Origin: Nocardioides sp. W7
GTDB lineage: Bacteria; Actinomycetota; Actinomycetes; Propionibacteriales; Nocardioidaceae
Direction: 5' to 3'
Assembly: GCF_022919075.1 (NCBI RefSeq)
Contig: NZ_CP095078.1
Span: 3,534,001-3,598,000, forward strand
DNA: 64,000 nt
How positions within the stretch are numbered: the first letter of the stretch is position 1; each line of letters starts with the position of its first letter. The position numbers were made by a program, and so were the translations under genes. Shown here piece after piece: positions 55,717-64,000 of the stretch. Under the pieces are notes generated by a model. It ran no database searches. It saw nothing but the letters and a program-made list of their open reading frames with translations, and was not told the origin of the DNA.

Positions 55717-55781
55717 TTGCCGTTTGGTCACCAACGGCATCGGATTCGCGCGCCAGCGCGCGGTTGGTGACCAAACGCAAC
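55717..55781. repeat. TTTGGTCACCAA inverted-pair repeat, copy D
   Basis: Left arm TTGCCGTTTGGTCACCAACG from 55717; right arm GCGGTTGGTGACCAAACGCA from 55760. It fills the gap between the convergent SDR-like and helY genes. The spacer GCGCGCCAGCGCGC-like stretch adds a third palindrome in the loop. Confidence 0.92.
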
Positions 55782-55795
55782 GCTAAGCCGACTCT

Positions 55796-58594
55796 TTACG
55801 CCTCAGCGAGCCCGGAGTAGGCCACCACTCCGCGCCGGATCCGGCGCACCACCTCACGCGCGCTCTCGCGCACGGGTGAGTCGCCGGCGGCGTTGGCGAC
55901 CTGTCCGGCGAGGTCGAGCAGCTGCTTCATCCAGCGCACGAAGTCGCCGGCGGCGAGCTCGCTGGCGCCGAGCAGGTCGTCGAGCTCGTCGCCCTCGGCC
56001 CAGCGGTAGGCCAGCCAGGCGAAGCCCAGGTCGGGCTGGCGCAGGTAGTCGAGCTTGTGGTCCTTCTCGAGCCGGTCCAGGTCGCCCCAGAGCCGCACCA
56101 TCGAGCCGATGGTCTCCCGCACCGCGCCGCCGGGGAGCCGGGGCGAGGAGGCGTCGTCGGGCCGTCGGGCCTCGAAGACGAGGACGGACAGCGCCGCCGC
56201 CAGCTCGGAGGGGTCCAGGTCGTCCCAGAGCCCATTTCGCAGGCACTCCGCGGCGAGCAGGTCGAGCTCGGAGTAGAGCCGCATCAGGTGCCGCCCGCGC
56301 GGGGTGATGTCGTCGCCGGAGAGGTAGCCGAGCGCCGTCAGCACGTCGCAGACCCGGTCGAACTGTCGGGCGACGGTGTTGGTGCGCGTCTCGACACGTC
56401 GCTTCAGCGTCTCGGTGTCGCGGTGCAGCTTGAACCAGCGCTCGGCCCAGCGCGAGTGGTCCTCGCGATCCGAGCAGGCGTGGCAGGGGTGGGCCTGGAG
56501 CTGGGCTCGCAGCCGGGACACCTCCTCGTCGGCGCCGGAGTGCGCGAGGGTCGAGCGCGAGTCAGCGGTACGACGACCCGGCGGCGGCGGCGCCAGGTCG
56601 TGGGTACGGGAGCGGAGCGCGGCAGCGAGGTCGCGGCGCATCTGCGGGTTGCGGCCGTTGAAGCTCTTGGGCACCTTCAGCCGGGACAGCGCCACCACGG
56701 GCGTCGGGAAGTCGATCATCGCCAGCCGCCGCGCCTGCCGGTCGGCGGTGACGACGTACGGACGCGGCCCGTCCTCCGACCAGCCGGGATCGATGACGAC
56801 GGCGTACCCCGCGAACTTGCCGGTCGGGATCTGGATGACGTCGCCGGGCCGCAGCTCCTTCAGCGACGCGATCGCCTCGTCGCGGCGGTCGGCCCTGCGG
56901 GACCGGTTGGCGTCCTTCTCGACGTCGGAGATGCGGCGGCGCAGGGCGGCGTACTCCATGAAGTCGCCGAGGTGGCACGTGGCGGCCTCCTGGTAGCCCT
57001 CGAGCGCCGTCTCGGCCTTCCGCACCTGGCGGGCCAGCCCCACGACGGCCTTGTCGGCCTGGAACTGCGCGAACGACTGCTCCAGCAGCTGACGCGAGGT
57101 GTCGCGACCGAACTGGTGCACCAGGTTGACGGCCATGTTGTACGACGGCCGGAACGACGACCGCAGCGGGTAGGTCCGGGTCGAGGCGAGACCGGCCACC
57201 TCCCGGGGGTTCATGCCGGGCTGCCACAGGACGACGCCGTGCCCCTCGGTGTCGAGTCCGCGCCGGCCGGCCCGGCCGGTCAGCTGGGTGTACTCCCCCG
57301 GCGTCAGGTCGGCGTGGGTCTCGCCGTTCCACTTCGAGAGCTTCTCGATGACGACCGTGCGCGCCGGCATGTTGATGCCGAGCGCGAGGGTCTCGGTGGC
57401 GAACACGACCTTGCACAGCCCGCGCAGGAACATCTCCTCCACGCACTGCTTGAACGCGGGCAGCATCCCGGCGTGGTGGGCCGCGATGCCACGGGTCAGC
57501 CCGTCGAGGAAGTCGTGGTAGCCGAGGACGTGCAGGTCCTCCTCCGGCAGGTGCCGGCAGGAGGCCTCGACGTACGCGTAGATCGTGTCGCGCTCCTGTG
57601 GCGTGGTGAGCCGGATCCCGGCGTTGAGCGCCTGGGTGACCGCCGCGTCGCAGCCGACCCGGCTGAAGATGAACACGATCGCCGGGAGCAGCCCCTCGCG
57701 GTCGAGCCGCTCGATGACGTCCGACCGGCTGGGGATCCACACCCGCCGTCCGTTGCCGACCTGCCGGGGTCCGCCGCCCCGGTTGCGATCGCGCGGTGAG
57801 CGGCGGTCCTTGATCTTGCTGGCCGCCCAGTCGTCGCGGGCCACCTTCATCAGCTCGTTGTTGACGGGTGCACCGTCCTTGACGAAGCCGGCGGCGGCGT
57901 CGACGTCGGAGTCGGCGAACAGGTCCAGCAACCGCTTGCCGACCATCACGTGCTGGTACAGCGGCACCGGCCGCCGTTCCTCGAGGATCGTGGCGGTCTC
58001 GCCGCGAACCGTGGCCAGCCACTCGCCGAACTCCTCGGCGTTGGAGACCGTCGCCGAGAGCGACACCAGCGTGACCGACTCCGGGAGGTGGATGATCACC
58101 TCCTCCCACACCGCCCCGCGGGACCGGTCGGCGAGGTAGTGCACCTCGTCCATGATCACGAAGCCGAGGCCCATCAGGGTCCGCGAACCGGCGTACAGCA
58201 TGTTGCGCAGCACCTCGGTGGTCATCACCACGATCGGTGCCTCGCCGTTGACCGTGATGTCACCGGTCAGCAGCCCGACCTGCTCGGGCCCGTAGCGTGC
58301 GACGAGGTCCTGGTACTTCTGGTTGGACAGCGCCTTGATCGGAGTCGTGTAGAACGCCTTGCGTCCCGCCTGCAGCCCCAGGTGGATCGCGAACTCGCCG
58401 ACGATGGTCTTGCCGGAGCCGGTGGGCGCCGCGACCAGGACGCCGCGGCCCTCCTCGATCTCGCGGCAGGCGCGGAGCTGGAAGTCGTCGAGCGGGAAGT
58501 CGTTCAGCGCCTGGAAGTCCTTGAGAACCGGGTGGTCACGGTTCTGGCGGTAGTCGGCGTACCGCTCCGACGGGGACAGCTCGTCGGTACTCAT
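55796..58594 (-). CDS. helY: Ski2/Mtr4-like DEAD/DEAH RNA helicase (HelY)
   Basis: 932 residues. Walker A APTGSGKT at residues 56-63, DEVH in FVIMDEVHYLADRSRG near 150, motif VI QLTGRAGRRGLDTEGHG near 440, then the Ski2-type C-terminal helical domain. A CxxC (HPCHACSDREDH) near residue 690 may bind metal. The actinobacterial HelY is a superfamily 2 ATPase of unclear substrate. ATG start at 58594. Confidence 0.95.
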   Translation of the reverse strand: MSTDELSPSERYADYRQNRDHPVLKDFQALNDFPLDDFQLRACREIEEGRGVLVAAPTGSGKTIVGEFAIHLGLQAGRKAFYTTPIKALSNQKYQDLVARYGPEQVGLLTGDITVNGEAPIVVMTTEVLRNMLYAGSRTLMGLGFVIMDEVHYLADRSRGAVWEEVIIHLPESVTLVSLSATVSNAEEFGEWLATVRGETATILEERRPVPLYQHVMVGKRLLDLFADSDVDAAAGFVKDGAPVNNELMKVARDDWAASKIKDRRSPRDRNRGGGPRQVGNGRRVWIPSRSDVIERLDREGLLPAIVFIFSRVGCDAAVTQALNAGIRLTTPQERDTIYAYVEASCRHLPEEDLHVLGYHDFLDGLTRGIAAHHAGMLPAFKQCVEEMFLRGLCKVVFATETLALGINMPARTVVIEKLSKWNGETHADLTPGEYTQLTGRAGRRGLDTEGHGVVLWQPGMNPREVAGLASTRTYPLRSSFRPSYNMAVNLVHQFGRDTSRQLLEQSFAQFQADKAVVGLARQVRKAETALEGYQEAATCHLGDFMEYAALRRRISDVEKDANRSRRADRRDEAIASLKELRPGDVIQIPTGKFAGYAVVIDPGWSEDGPRPYVVTADRQARRLAMIDFPTPVVALSRLKVPKSFNGRNPQMRRDLAAALRSRTHDLAPPPPGRRTADSRSTLAHSGADEEVSRLRAQLQAHPCHACSDREDHSRWAERWFKLHRDTETLKRRVETRTNTVARQFDRVCDVLTALGYLSGDDITPRGRHLMRLYSELDLLAAECLRNGLWDDLDPSELAAALSVLVFEARRPDDASSPRLPGGAVRETIGSMVRLWGDLDRLEKDHKLDYLRQPDLGFAWLAYRWAEGDELDDLLGASELAAGDFVRWMKQLLDLAGQVANAAGDSPVRESAREVVRRIRRGVVAYSGLAEA

Positions 58595-58603
58595 GGACCC
58601 AAC

Positions 58604-59476
58604 CTACGCGAGCACGGTGAGCGCTCCCGGGACGCACTCCACGGTGAGGGGCAGGGGGCCGAACCGCTCCCCGTCGGCGTAGGTCACGATGCCCGGCGCC
58701 GCGATGGTCACGGTGCGGGCTAGGTGGTGCTCGTACGCCGGGTGCGTGGTGTGCGTGCCCTTGAAGAGCTTGGGGTAGGTCCGGACCAGCCCCGCCTTGC
58801 TCATCGGCTTAATGATGACGACGTCGAGGAGTCCGTCGTCGAGCCGGGCGCCCTCGGTGATCCGCAGCCCGCCGCCGAACGACGGACCGTTGCCGACGGC
58901 GACCAGCATCGCATCGGTGCGCAGCGGTACGCCGTCCAGCTCGAGCGCGTACGGCAGCGGCTCGAAGGTGCGCAGCTCGGCGATGGTGGCCAGGTTGTAG
59001 CGCATCTGTCCGCGCGGCCAGGTCATCCGGTTGGCGCGCTCGTTGACCACCGCGTCGAAGCCCGCGGCCAGCACGGACACGAAGTACGACGAGCCGCTGC
59101 GGGCCAGGTCGATGGTGCGGGTCCGGCCGGCGATCACCACGTCCGCCGCGGCGACCGGGTCCTTCAGCGGAAGGTCCAGGGAGCGGGCCACGTCGTTGCC
59201 GGTGCCGGCCGGGAGCACCCCGAGCGAGGTGCCGGTGGAGGCAACCGCCTGGGCCCCGATGTGGGCCATGCCGTCGCCCCCGGCGACGACCAGGGCCTCG
59301 ACGCCGTCGGCAACCGCCTCGCGAGCGAGGTCGAGCGCCTCGTCGGCGTCACGACCCTGCAGGTCACGTACGGCGAGTCCGGCGTCGCGGAAGCGAGGCA
59401 GCGCCGCGGCGCGGGCGCGGGCCCCCTTGCCCTTGCCGGCGGTGGGGTTCGTCAGGAGGGCGATCTCGCGGGGCAC
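58604..59476 (-). CDS. Diacylglycerol/lipid kinase family protein
   Basis: 290 residues. NPTAGKGKG near residue 10 and AGGDGMAHIGAQAV (GGDG at 66-69) with LPAGTGNDVARSL are the DAGK catalytic signatures. It phosphorylates diacylglycerol or a related lipid on the cytoplasmic side of the membrane. GTG start at 59476. It sits between helY and the tat operon on the same strand. Confidence 0.92.
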   Translation of the reverse strand: MPREIALLTNPTAGKGKGARARAAALPRFRDAGLAVRDLQGRDADEALDLAREAVADGVEALVVAGGDGMAHIGAQAVASTGTSLGVLPAGTGNDVARSLDLPLKDPVAAADVVIAGRTRTIDLARSGSSYFVSVLAAGFDAVVNERANRMTWPRGQMRYNLATIAELRTFEPLPYALELDGVPLRTDAMLVAVGNGPSFGGGLRITEGARLDDGLLDVVIIKPMSKAGLVRTYPKLFKGTHTTHPAYEHHLARTVTIAAPGIVTYADGERFGPLPLTVECVPGALTVLA

Positions 59477-59512
59477 ATCCGGAGGGTAGTGCTCAGGTGG
59501 CTCTGCGGGTGC

Positions 59513-59914
59513 TCAACGCCGCCGCTCGGTGCCGATGCGCAACCGGGCGGTGTAGTGCTCGGGCGAGGCGCCGACCGCCAGCGCCAGCCGGCTGAGCGCG
59601 TCGAGCACCAGATCGGCAGTGAACCCCGACCCCGGAACCGCCAGGGTGAGTCGGCCCGCCCGGGTCACGACGTGCACCTGACCGCGCTGCCAGGCCCGGT
59701 GGGCGCGCACGCGGGTGTCGTCGTCGGCGACCGGCTCGGGACAGGCGTCGTCGACCGCGAGGAGGTCGCAGGGCAGCTCGCCGCCGTCGGCGACCAGGGT
59801 GCCGCGTACGTCGTGGCCGCTGCGGACCCCCGACTCGGCCGACCACGTCACATCGGAGACGCCCAGCCACTCGGGGAGGTCGAAGGGGTCGAGGTCCTCC
59901 AGCTCGGGCCGCAC
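59513..59914 (-). CDS. Conserved hypothetical protein downstream of tatC
   Basis: 133 residues from the GTG at 59914, one base after the tatC stop, so it is probably part of the tat operon. The core HRAWQRGQVHVVTRAGRLTLAVPGSG looks like a small beta-rich domain. No family recognised. The longer open frame (to 59974) overlaps tatC. Confidence 0.65.
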   Translation of the reverse strand: MRPELEDLDPFDLPEWLGVSDVTWSAESGVRSGHDVRGTLVADGGELPCDLLAVDDACPEPVADDDTRVRAHRAWQRGQVHVVTRAGRLTLAVPGSGFTADLVLDALSRLALAVGASPEHYTARLRIGTERRR

Positions 59915-59915
59915 G

Positions 59916-60770
59916 TCAGATCGGGGATGTCTCGTCGTCGTCCCACTGCCCTGTGGCGGCCTCGCCACGGCCACGCGCCCGGTCGACCAACCGGGCGACG
60001 ATCTCGGCGACGACGAACAGCACCAGCATGGGGATCGCGAGCATCAGCATCGAGAACGGGTCCGTCGACGGCGTCGCGACGGCGGCGAACACGAAGGTGC
60101 CGATGATGATCCACGGCCGGTAGCGGCCGATCGTCTTGCCGGACACCACCCCGGCGAGGTTGAGCATGATCACGAAGAGCGGGATCTCCATCGCGATGCC
60201 GAAGACGAGCAGCATCCGGACGACGAAGGAGAAGAAGTCGCCGAAGTCGACCAGGTTGGTGACGTCGACGGGGGTGAACCCGATCAGCACCTCGATGCCC
60301 TTGGGCAGGACGTAGTAGCCCAGCGCGACGCCGGCGATGAAGAGCGGCCCCGCGATGGCCGCGAAGACCCGCGTCCAGCGCTTCTCCTGCGGGTGCAGTC
60401 CGGGCACGATGAAGCCCCAGATCTGCATCAGCCAGTACGGGCTGGAGACCACGATGGCGGCGACCCCGGCGAGCTTGAGCTGGAGCATCAGAGGCTGCGT
60501 GACGCCGGTGATGACGATCTCGGACTCGACCTCGTCGCCGAGCTGGGCTCTCGCGTCGAGGTACGGGGCCTCGATCAGGTCGAGGAGCTGCTCGTAGAAG
60601 AACAGCGACACCACGAAGGCCGCGACCAGCACCAGCGCCGAGCGCAGCAGCCGGGCGCGCAGCTCACGCAGGTGGTCGGTCAGGGCCATCCGGCCGTCGG
60701 CGCCGACCGGGTGGCGCGGCTTGCCGCTGAAGAGCCCGAAGATCCCGGAGAGCGGGGTGGAGGACGCCAC
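59916..60770 (-). CDS. tatC: Twin-arginine translocase subunit TatC
   Basis: 284 residues with six membrane segments. The conserved cytosolic LTDHLRELRARLLRS, QLKLAGVAAIVVSSPYWLMQIWGFIVPGLHPQEKRW and VFAAVATPSTDPFSM are diagnostic; the twin-arginine signal binds the first two loops. GTG at 60770, though an internal ATG near residue 28 (MALTDHLREL) is possible. It lies between tatA and a small hypothetical gene. Confidence 0.97.
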   Translation of the reverse strand: MASSTPLSGIFGLFSGKPRHPVGADGRMALTDHLRELRARLLRSALVLVAAFVVSLFFYEQLLDLIEAPYLDARAQLGDEVESEIVITGVTQPLMLQLKLAGVAAIVVSSPYWLMQIWGFIVPGLHPQEKRWTRVFAAIAGPLFIAGVALGYYVLPKGIEVLIGFTPVDVTNLVDFGDFFSFVVRMLLVFGIAMEIPLFVIMLNLAGVVSGKTIGRYRPWIIIGTFVFAAVATPSTDPFSMLMLAIPMLVLFVVAEIVARLVDRARGRGEAATGQWDDDETSPI

Positions 60771-60778
60771 TGACCGTC

Positions 60779-61063
60779 TCAGGTCGTGGTGTCGCCGCGA
60801 CGCTGCCGCTCGACCTCGGCGTCGAGGTCGAGGTCGACCTGCCGGGCCTCGATCGCGCGCTGCTCGGGCGTCTTCTGGCCCGCGGCGACGTCGTCCTCGT
60901 CGTCGTCGAGCAGGCCCTTGGTCTCGGCCTTGAAGATGCGCAGCGCGCGACCACTGCCCCGGGCGAGCTCCGGCAGCTTGGTCGCGCCGAACAGGAGGAC
61001 CAGGACGGCCAGGATGATCAGCAGCTCGGTCGGACCGAGTCCGGCGACGAAGGGGGTGGTCAT
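60779..61063 (-). CDS. tatA: Twin-arginine translocase subunit TatA
   Basis: 94 residues. One membrane helix (about 10-25), then LLFGATKLPELARGSGRALRIFKAE, the FG hinge and amphipathic helix of TatA/E, and an acidic tail. It forms the protein-conducting oligomer with TatC. ATG at 61063. TatB is not seen in this window. Confidence 0.96.
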   Translation of the reverse strand: MTTPFVAGLGPTELLIILAVLVLLFGATKLPELARGSGRALRIFKAETKGLLDDDEDDVAAGQKTPEQRAIEARQVDLDLDAEVERQRRGDTTT

Positions 61064-61108
61064 GGTGTCCTCACAGACGATTCGGAGTCGTGACCATCGT
61101 ACGCCGGG

Positions 61109-62092
61109 TCATGAGTACAGCCGCAGGGCCGCCTGTGCGGCGGCTGTGAACGAATCGGTGAACTCGGCCGGACGAACGATCGACGCGTAGGGGGCCAACC
61201 TCAGCAGCAGCCGGTCCAGCCATCGCCGGTCGGCCACCAGCAGGTCGACCTCGGTGCTGCCATCGGGCTGCGGGCGGGCGTCCTCGACCGGGTAGTACTC
61301 GACCACCCAGCGCGCCTGAGGCGCCAGCAGCAGCGTCACCCGGGTGGTCTCCTCGGACCGGGCGAAGAGCCCGTCGGCGAGGTCGCGCGGCGCCTCGGGC
61401 TCGGTGCGGATCGGCTCGTCGAGCACCTCCGCCCGGTGGATCCGGTCGAGCCGGAACAACCGGGGCGCCTCGGCGCTGTGGCACCACGCGTCGAGGTATG
61501 AGAAGCCGTTGGCCGTCACCACGCCCCGCGGATCCACCCGCCGCTCGGACTCCTCGTCGCGCGAGGGCACGTAGTAGGTGAGCAGCACCTGTCGCCGCCG
61601 GTCCGCAGCGTCCTGCAGCCGGGTCGCCAGGAGGGCCTGGTCGGTGTCGGCGGCGTCCTGGCCGGGATCGATGCGGGGCACGTCGCTGCCCTCCGCGGCG
61701 GCCGCCTCCAGCTTCGCGAGCGCACGGTCGACGATCTCCCGGGTCTCCGTGCCGGCACCGTTGCGCAAGGCCCGCAGCGCCACGATCACGGCGGTGGCCT
61801 CGGTCGGCGTCAGCCGCATGGGGCGGGCCAGGTAGTCGGCGTTGGACACCCGGATCACGCCGTCGCCGTCGGGGTCCTGCAGTGCGTCGAGGTCGACGTC
61901 GATGAGGTCGTCGGGGTAGCCGCCCGGCAGACCGCACATGAGAAGGACCTTCAGGTCCGAGAGCAACTGCCGGGGGGTGACGCCGAGGTCGCGCGCGGCG
62001 TCCTGCAGGGGTACGGCGCCGCGGACGTTGAGGTACGGGACCAGGGTCAGCAGCCGTCCGACCTGGTCCTTGGCGCCCTGGGAGGCGCTCAC
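61109..62092 (-). CDS. pafC: PafC, WYL-domain regulator of the proteasome/DNA-damage response
   Basis: 327 residues from the GTG at 62092 (VSASQGAKDQVGRLLTLVPYLNVRG), which overlaps the pafB stop as GTGA. It has an N-terminal HTH and a C-terminal WYL region (RQVLLTYYVPSRDEESERRVDPRGVV, YLDAWCHSAEAPRLFRLDRI). PafB and PafC together activate DNA-damage genes in mycobacteria. The order pafB-pafC-tatA-tatC matches Rv2096c-Rv2093c. Confidence 0.95.
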   Translation of the reverse strand: MSASQGAKDQVGRLLTLVPYLNVRGAVPLQDAARDLGVTPRQLLSDLKVLLMCGLPGGYPDDLIDVDLDALQDPDGDGVIRVSNADYLARPMRLTPTEATAVIVALRALRNGAGTETREIVDRALAKLEAAAAEGSDVPRIDPGQDAADTDQALLATRLQDAADRRRQVLLTYYVPSRDEESERRVDPRGVVTANGFSYLDAWCHSAEAPRLFRLDRIHRAEVLDEPIRTEPEAPRDLADGLFARSEETTRVTLLLAPQARWVVEYYPVEDARPQPDGSTEVDLLVADRRWLDRLLLRLAPYASIVRPAEFTDSFTAAAQAALRLYS

Positions 62093-63063
62093 GACGCCGC
62101 CTGCTCGATCGTCGCGCGCAACCGGGCGACGACGCTCTCGCGCAGCTCGGCCGGTCCCTCGACGAAGACGTCCGCCCCGTAGCCGAGGATCTCGTCGGCC
62201 AGGCCGAGGTGGTCGCGGGTCACCACGACCCGGTCCCAACCGGTGCGGTCGTCGGGTCCACTGACCCCGGGCTCGACGCTGTCGGCGCCCCGCCGCAGGG
62301 TCAGTCCGGCTCCGGTGCGGGCCAGCAGGGTCGCGCGGTCGAGCGTCGGGGCCGGGGCGAGCCGCCGGGCCACCTCGCGTACGTCGGTGCCGGGAGGTAC
62401 GTCGTACGACCCGGGCTCACCGGCGCGCCGGGCCTCGCCCTGCACCCGGGAGAGCCGGAAGACCCGCTCGTCGGCGCGGTCGGTGTCGTAGCCGACGACG
62501 TACCAGCGGCCGGCGTACCGGGCGACGCCCCAAGGCTGCAGATGCCGGGTGGTGCCGGTCTCCTGGCCGGGGCGGGCGTACTCGAACTCCACCGGCACGC
62601 GCTCCTGGGTGGCCTGCCAGAACACGTCGAACGACGGCTCGTCGGCACTCAGTCGCGGCTCGACGATGTCGAGGGCGGACGTGTCGACGTCCACCCCGAG
62701 CGCCGTCAGTTTGCGCACCGCCTCCGTGGTGGCCTCCGCGAGCTTCGCGTGCTGCCACACCCGGGTGGCCAGGCCGATGACCGCCGCCTCGTCGGCGAGC
62801 AGCCCGATCTCCGGGAGCGCGAACTCGTCGGCGCGGATCCGGTAGCCCGGCTCGTCGTCGAAGTAGGCGTCCATGTGGCCGACCTCGATCGGCACGCCGA
62901 GGCTGCGCAACTCCTCCTTGTCCCGCTCGAACATCTTCTCGAACGCCTCGTCGGAGGAGCCCGGGTAGAGGATCGAGCGGATCCGGTCCTTCGCCACGAA
63001 GTGGCGCTGGACGAGCAGCATGATCAACAGGTTGAGCAGGCGCTCGCTCTTGCGGACCGTCAC
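62089..63063 (-). CDS. pafB: PafB, WYL-domain transcriptional regulator
   Basis: 324 residues. HTH at the N-terminus (KSERLLNLLIMLLVQRHFVAKDRIR), then the WYL domain (PVEFEYARPGQETGTTRHLQPWGVARYAGRWYVVGYDTDRADERVFRLSRV). GTG at 63063. It is the partner of PafC; together they respond to DNA damage, probably by binding single-stranded nucleic acid. pafA, the Pup ligase, would be expected just beyond the window. Confidence 0.95.
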   Translation of the reverse strand: MTVRKSERLLNLLIMLLVQRHFVAKDRIRSILYPGSSDEAFEKMFERDKEELRSLGVPIEVGHMDAYFDDEPGYRIRADEFALPEIGLLADEAAVIGLATRVWQHAKLAEATTEAVRKLTALGVDVDTSALDIVEPRLSADEPSFDVFWQATQERVPVEFEYARPGQETGTTRHLQPWGVARYAGRWYVVGYDTDRADERVFRLSRVQGEARRAGEPGSYDVPPGTDVREVARRLAPAPTLDRATLLARTGAGLTLRRGADSVEPGVSGPDDRTGWDRVVVTRDHLGLADEILGYGADVFVEGPAELRESVVARLRATIEQAAS

Positions 63064-63073
63064 GGAGCCGTTC

Positions 63074-64000
63074 TCACTCGGCGGAGATGATGTCGACGAC
63101 GAAGTAGAGGGTGCTGTTCGCCGGGATGTTCTCCTTCTCCTGCGCGCCGTACCCGAGCTCCGGCGGGATCTGGAGCAGCACCCGGCTGCCGACCTTCACC
63201 CCGGAGAGCCCGTAGGTCCAGCCCTTCACGACCTCCTGCAGGGAGAACGGCACCGGCTCCTTCGAGAAGCTCTCGTCGAACGGCTTCTTCGCGCCGTAGA
63301 CGTGGCCGAGGTAGTTCGCGGTGACCGTCATGTCCTCGGTCACGACCGCGCCCGTGCCGCGCTTGACCACGCTGCGCAGCAGGTCACCGTCGGCGGCCGG
63401 CTCCTTCAGGCCCTGGAAGCTGAGGCGCTTGACGACGCCACCCTTCTCGACGACCTTCGGCAGCTGCGACGCCGGGACCCGCTTCGGCTTCACCGGCTTC
63501 GGGTCGGCCATCAGGTCAGCGATCAGCAGCACCGTGTCGCCGTCCCCGATGCCGAGCGCCGGCTGGCCGTTCTCGCCGAAGGCCTCCGTGGCCGAGCCGA
63601 CGACAGCGACCCGGGAGCCCTTCGTCTGGCCCTCGAGTGCCTTGACGAAGATGGGTGCGAGTTCCTCTTCGTCGACGGCGATGGGCTGCGCGCCGCCGCC
63701 CTCGTCGCCGTACGTCGTGTAGGCCTCGGTCTTGCTGAAGCCGTTGCCGATCCACAGGTTGGTGGAGACGCTGTCACCCTTCGCTACCGGGTCGCCCTCC
63801 CCCTCGACCAGGGTCTTGACCTCGAGCTTGCCTGCCTCCATCTGGCCCTTCCAGGTGACCTCGGGCTGAACGCCCTGGTCGCCGGCGATCTCGACCGCGT
63901 CGAAACCCTGCGGTCCTTCGATGTCAGTGGGCCGTGCCCCGTCGTCGCCACCACAAGCGGCGAGACCGAGGAACAGCACGGGGAGCAGGGCGGCCAGCGG
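63074..64000 (-). CDS. FKBP-type peptidyl-prolyl isomerase lipoprotein (5' end outside window)
   Basis: The reading frame is open to the last base and starts beyond it: upstream of the GTG at 63979 it reads PLAALLP, part of a signal peptide ending in the lipobox LAAC. Visible are about 309 residues with a degenerate FKBP-like first half and a complete second FKBP domain (VTANYLGHVYGAKKPFDESF, VGSRVLLQIPPELGYGAQ). It should catalyse proline isomerisation outside the membrane. It is the usual neighbour between pafA and pafB in actinobacteria. Confidence 0.93.
   Translation of the reverse strand, partial: PLAALLPVLFLGLAACGGDDGARPTDIEGPQGFDAVEIAGDQGVQPEVTWKGQMEAGKLEVKTLVEGEGDPVAKGDSVSTNLWIGNGFSKTEAYTTYGDEGGGAQPIAVDEEELAPIFVKALEGQTKGSRVAVVGSATEAFGENGQPALGIGDGDTVLLIADLMADPKPVKPKRVPASQLPKVVEKGGVVKRLSFQGLKEPAADGDLLRSVVKRGTGAVVTEDMTVTANYLGHVYGAKKPFDESFSKEPVPFSLQEVVKGWTYGLSGVKVGSRVLLQIPPELGYGAQEKENIPANSTLYFVVDIISAE

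Overview
The window is chromosomal DNA from a high-GC actinomycete. Gene content and order suggest the Propionibacteriales, close to Nocardioides, though the genus is inference. The support is pafB/pafC next to the Tat genes, helY, rbpA, a split lnt and polyprenol-mannose synthase pair, extensive GTG/TTG starts and overlapping stop-start junctions. Coding density is very high. I see no tRNA, rRNA, CRISPR array, prophage or complete insertion sequence.

Layout. (1) 1-7665, plus strand: a conserved block, DUF881 - small basic protein - DUF881 - gcvH - FHA (GarA type) - MerR (FtsR type) - DUF151 nuclease - second MerR - terminator - glycine riboswitch - gcvP, in the same order as the Mycobacterium tuberculosis Rv1823-Rv1832 block. 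(2) 7743-19571, mostly minus: a secreted protein, tldE/tldD, a cold-shock/NTF2 fusion, sbcC/sbcD, fdhD, pepN. (3) 19703-31971: an S55-type secreted peptidase, a class V aminotransferase, several oxidoreductases, a cysteine-free HesB-like protein, OsmC, a secreted cyclophilin, a D-threonine-aldolase-like enzyme, a Cys-cluster/pentapeptide protein, an F420-type oxidoreductase and a sortase. (4) 31980-34920: an accessory island of three toxin-antitoxin modules (VapBC, Phd-RelE, YefM-YoeB), a truncated RelE-type toxin, an acetyltransferase and AT-rich palindromes. (5) 34901-41352: membrane and small zinc-ribbon proteins, a PhoD phosphatase, an alcohol dehydrogenase and a HTH-MurA fusion, followed by a repeat-filled intergenic region. 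(6) 41415-53458: GDPD, MFS, rbpA with a SigR-type promoter, fxsA/ppm/lnt, a crotonase/acyl-CoA synthetase/amidohydrolase/GNAT run, then a lysine 2,3-aminomutase. (7) 53568-64000: Lrp, a 5'-3' exonuclease, helY, a lipid kinase, tatC, tatA, pafC, pafB and an FKBP lipoprotein that runs off the window.

The most striking non-coding signals are two families of structured repeats. One is a unit of two hairpins whose loops are conserved while the stems change in a compensatory way; one copy is read through as the C-terminus of a protein. The other is an inverted pair of an 18-bp arm around TTTGGTCACCAA, placed at gene 3' ends four times; a close half-copy lies inside the lysine aminomutase gene in a run of codons that are rare for this genome. 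Also notable are a glycine riboswitch with one complete aptamer before gcvP, a perfect 13-bp inverted repeat between an antitoxin and its toxin, and a near-perfect palindrome directly upstream of the HTH-MurA fusion.
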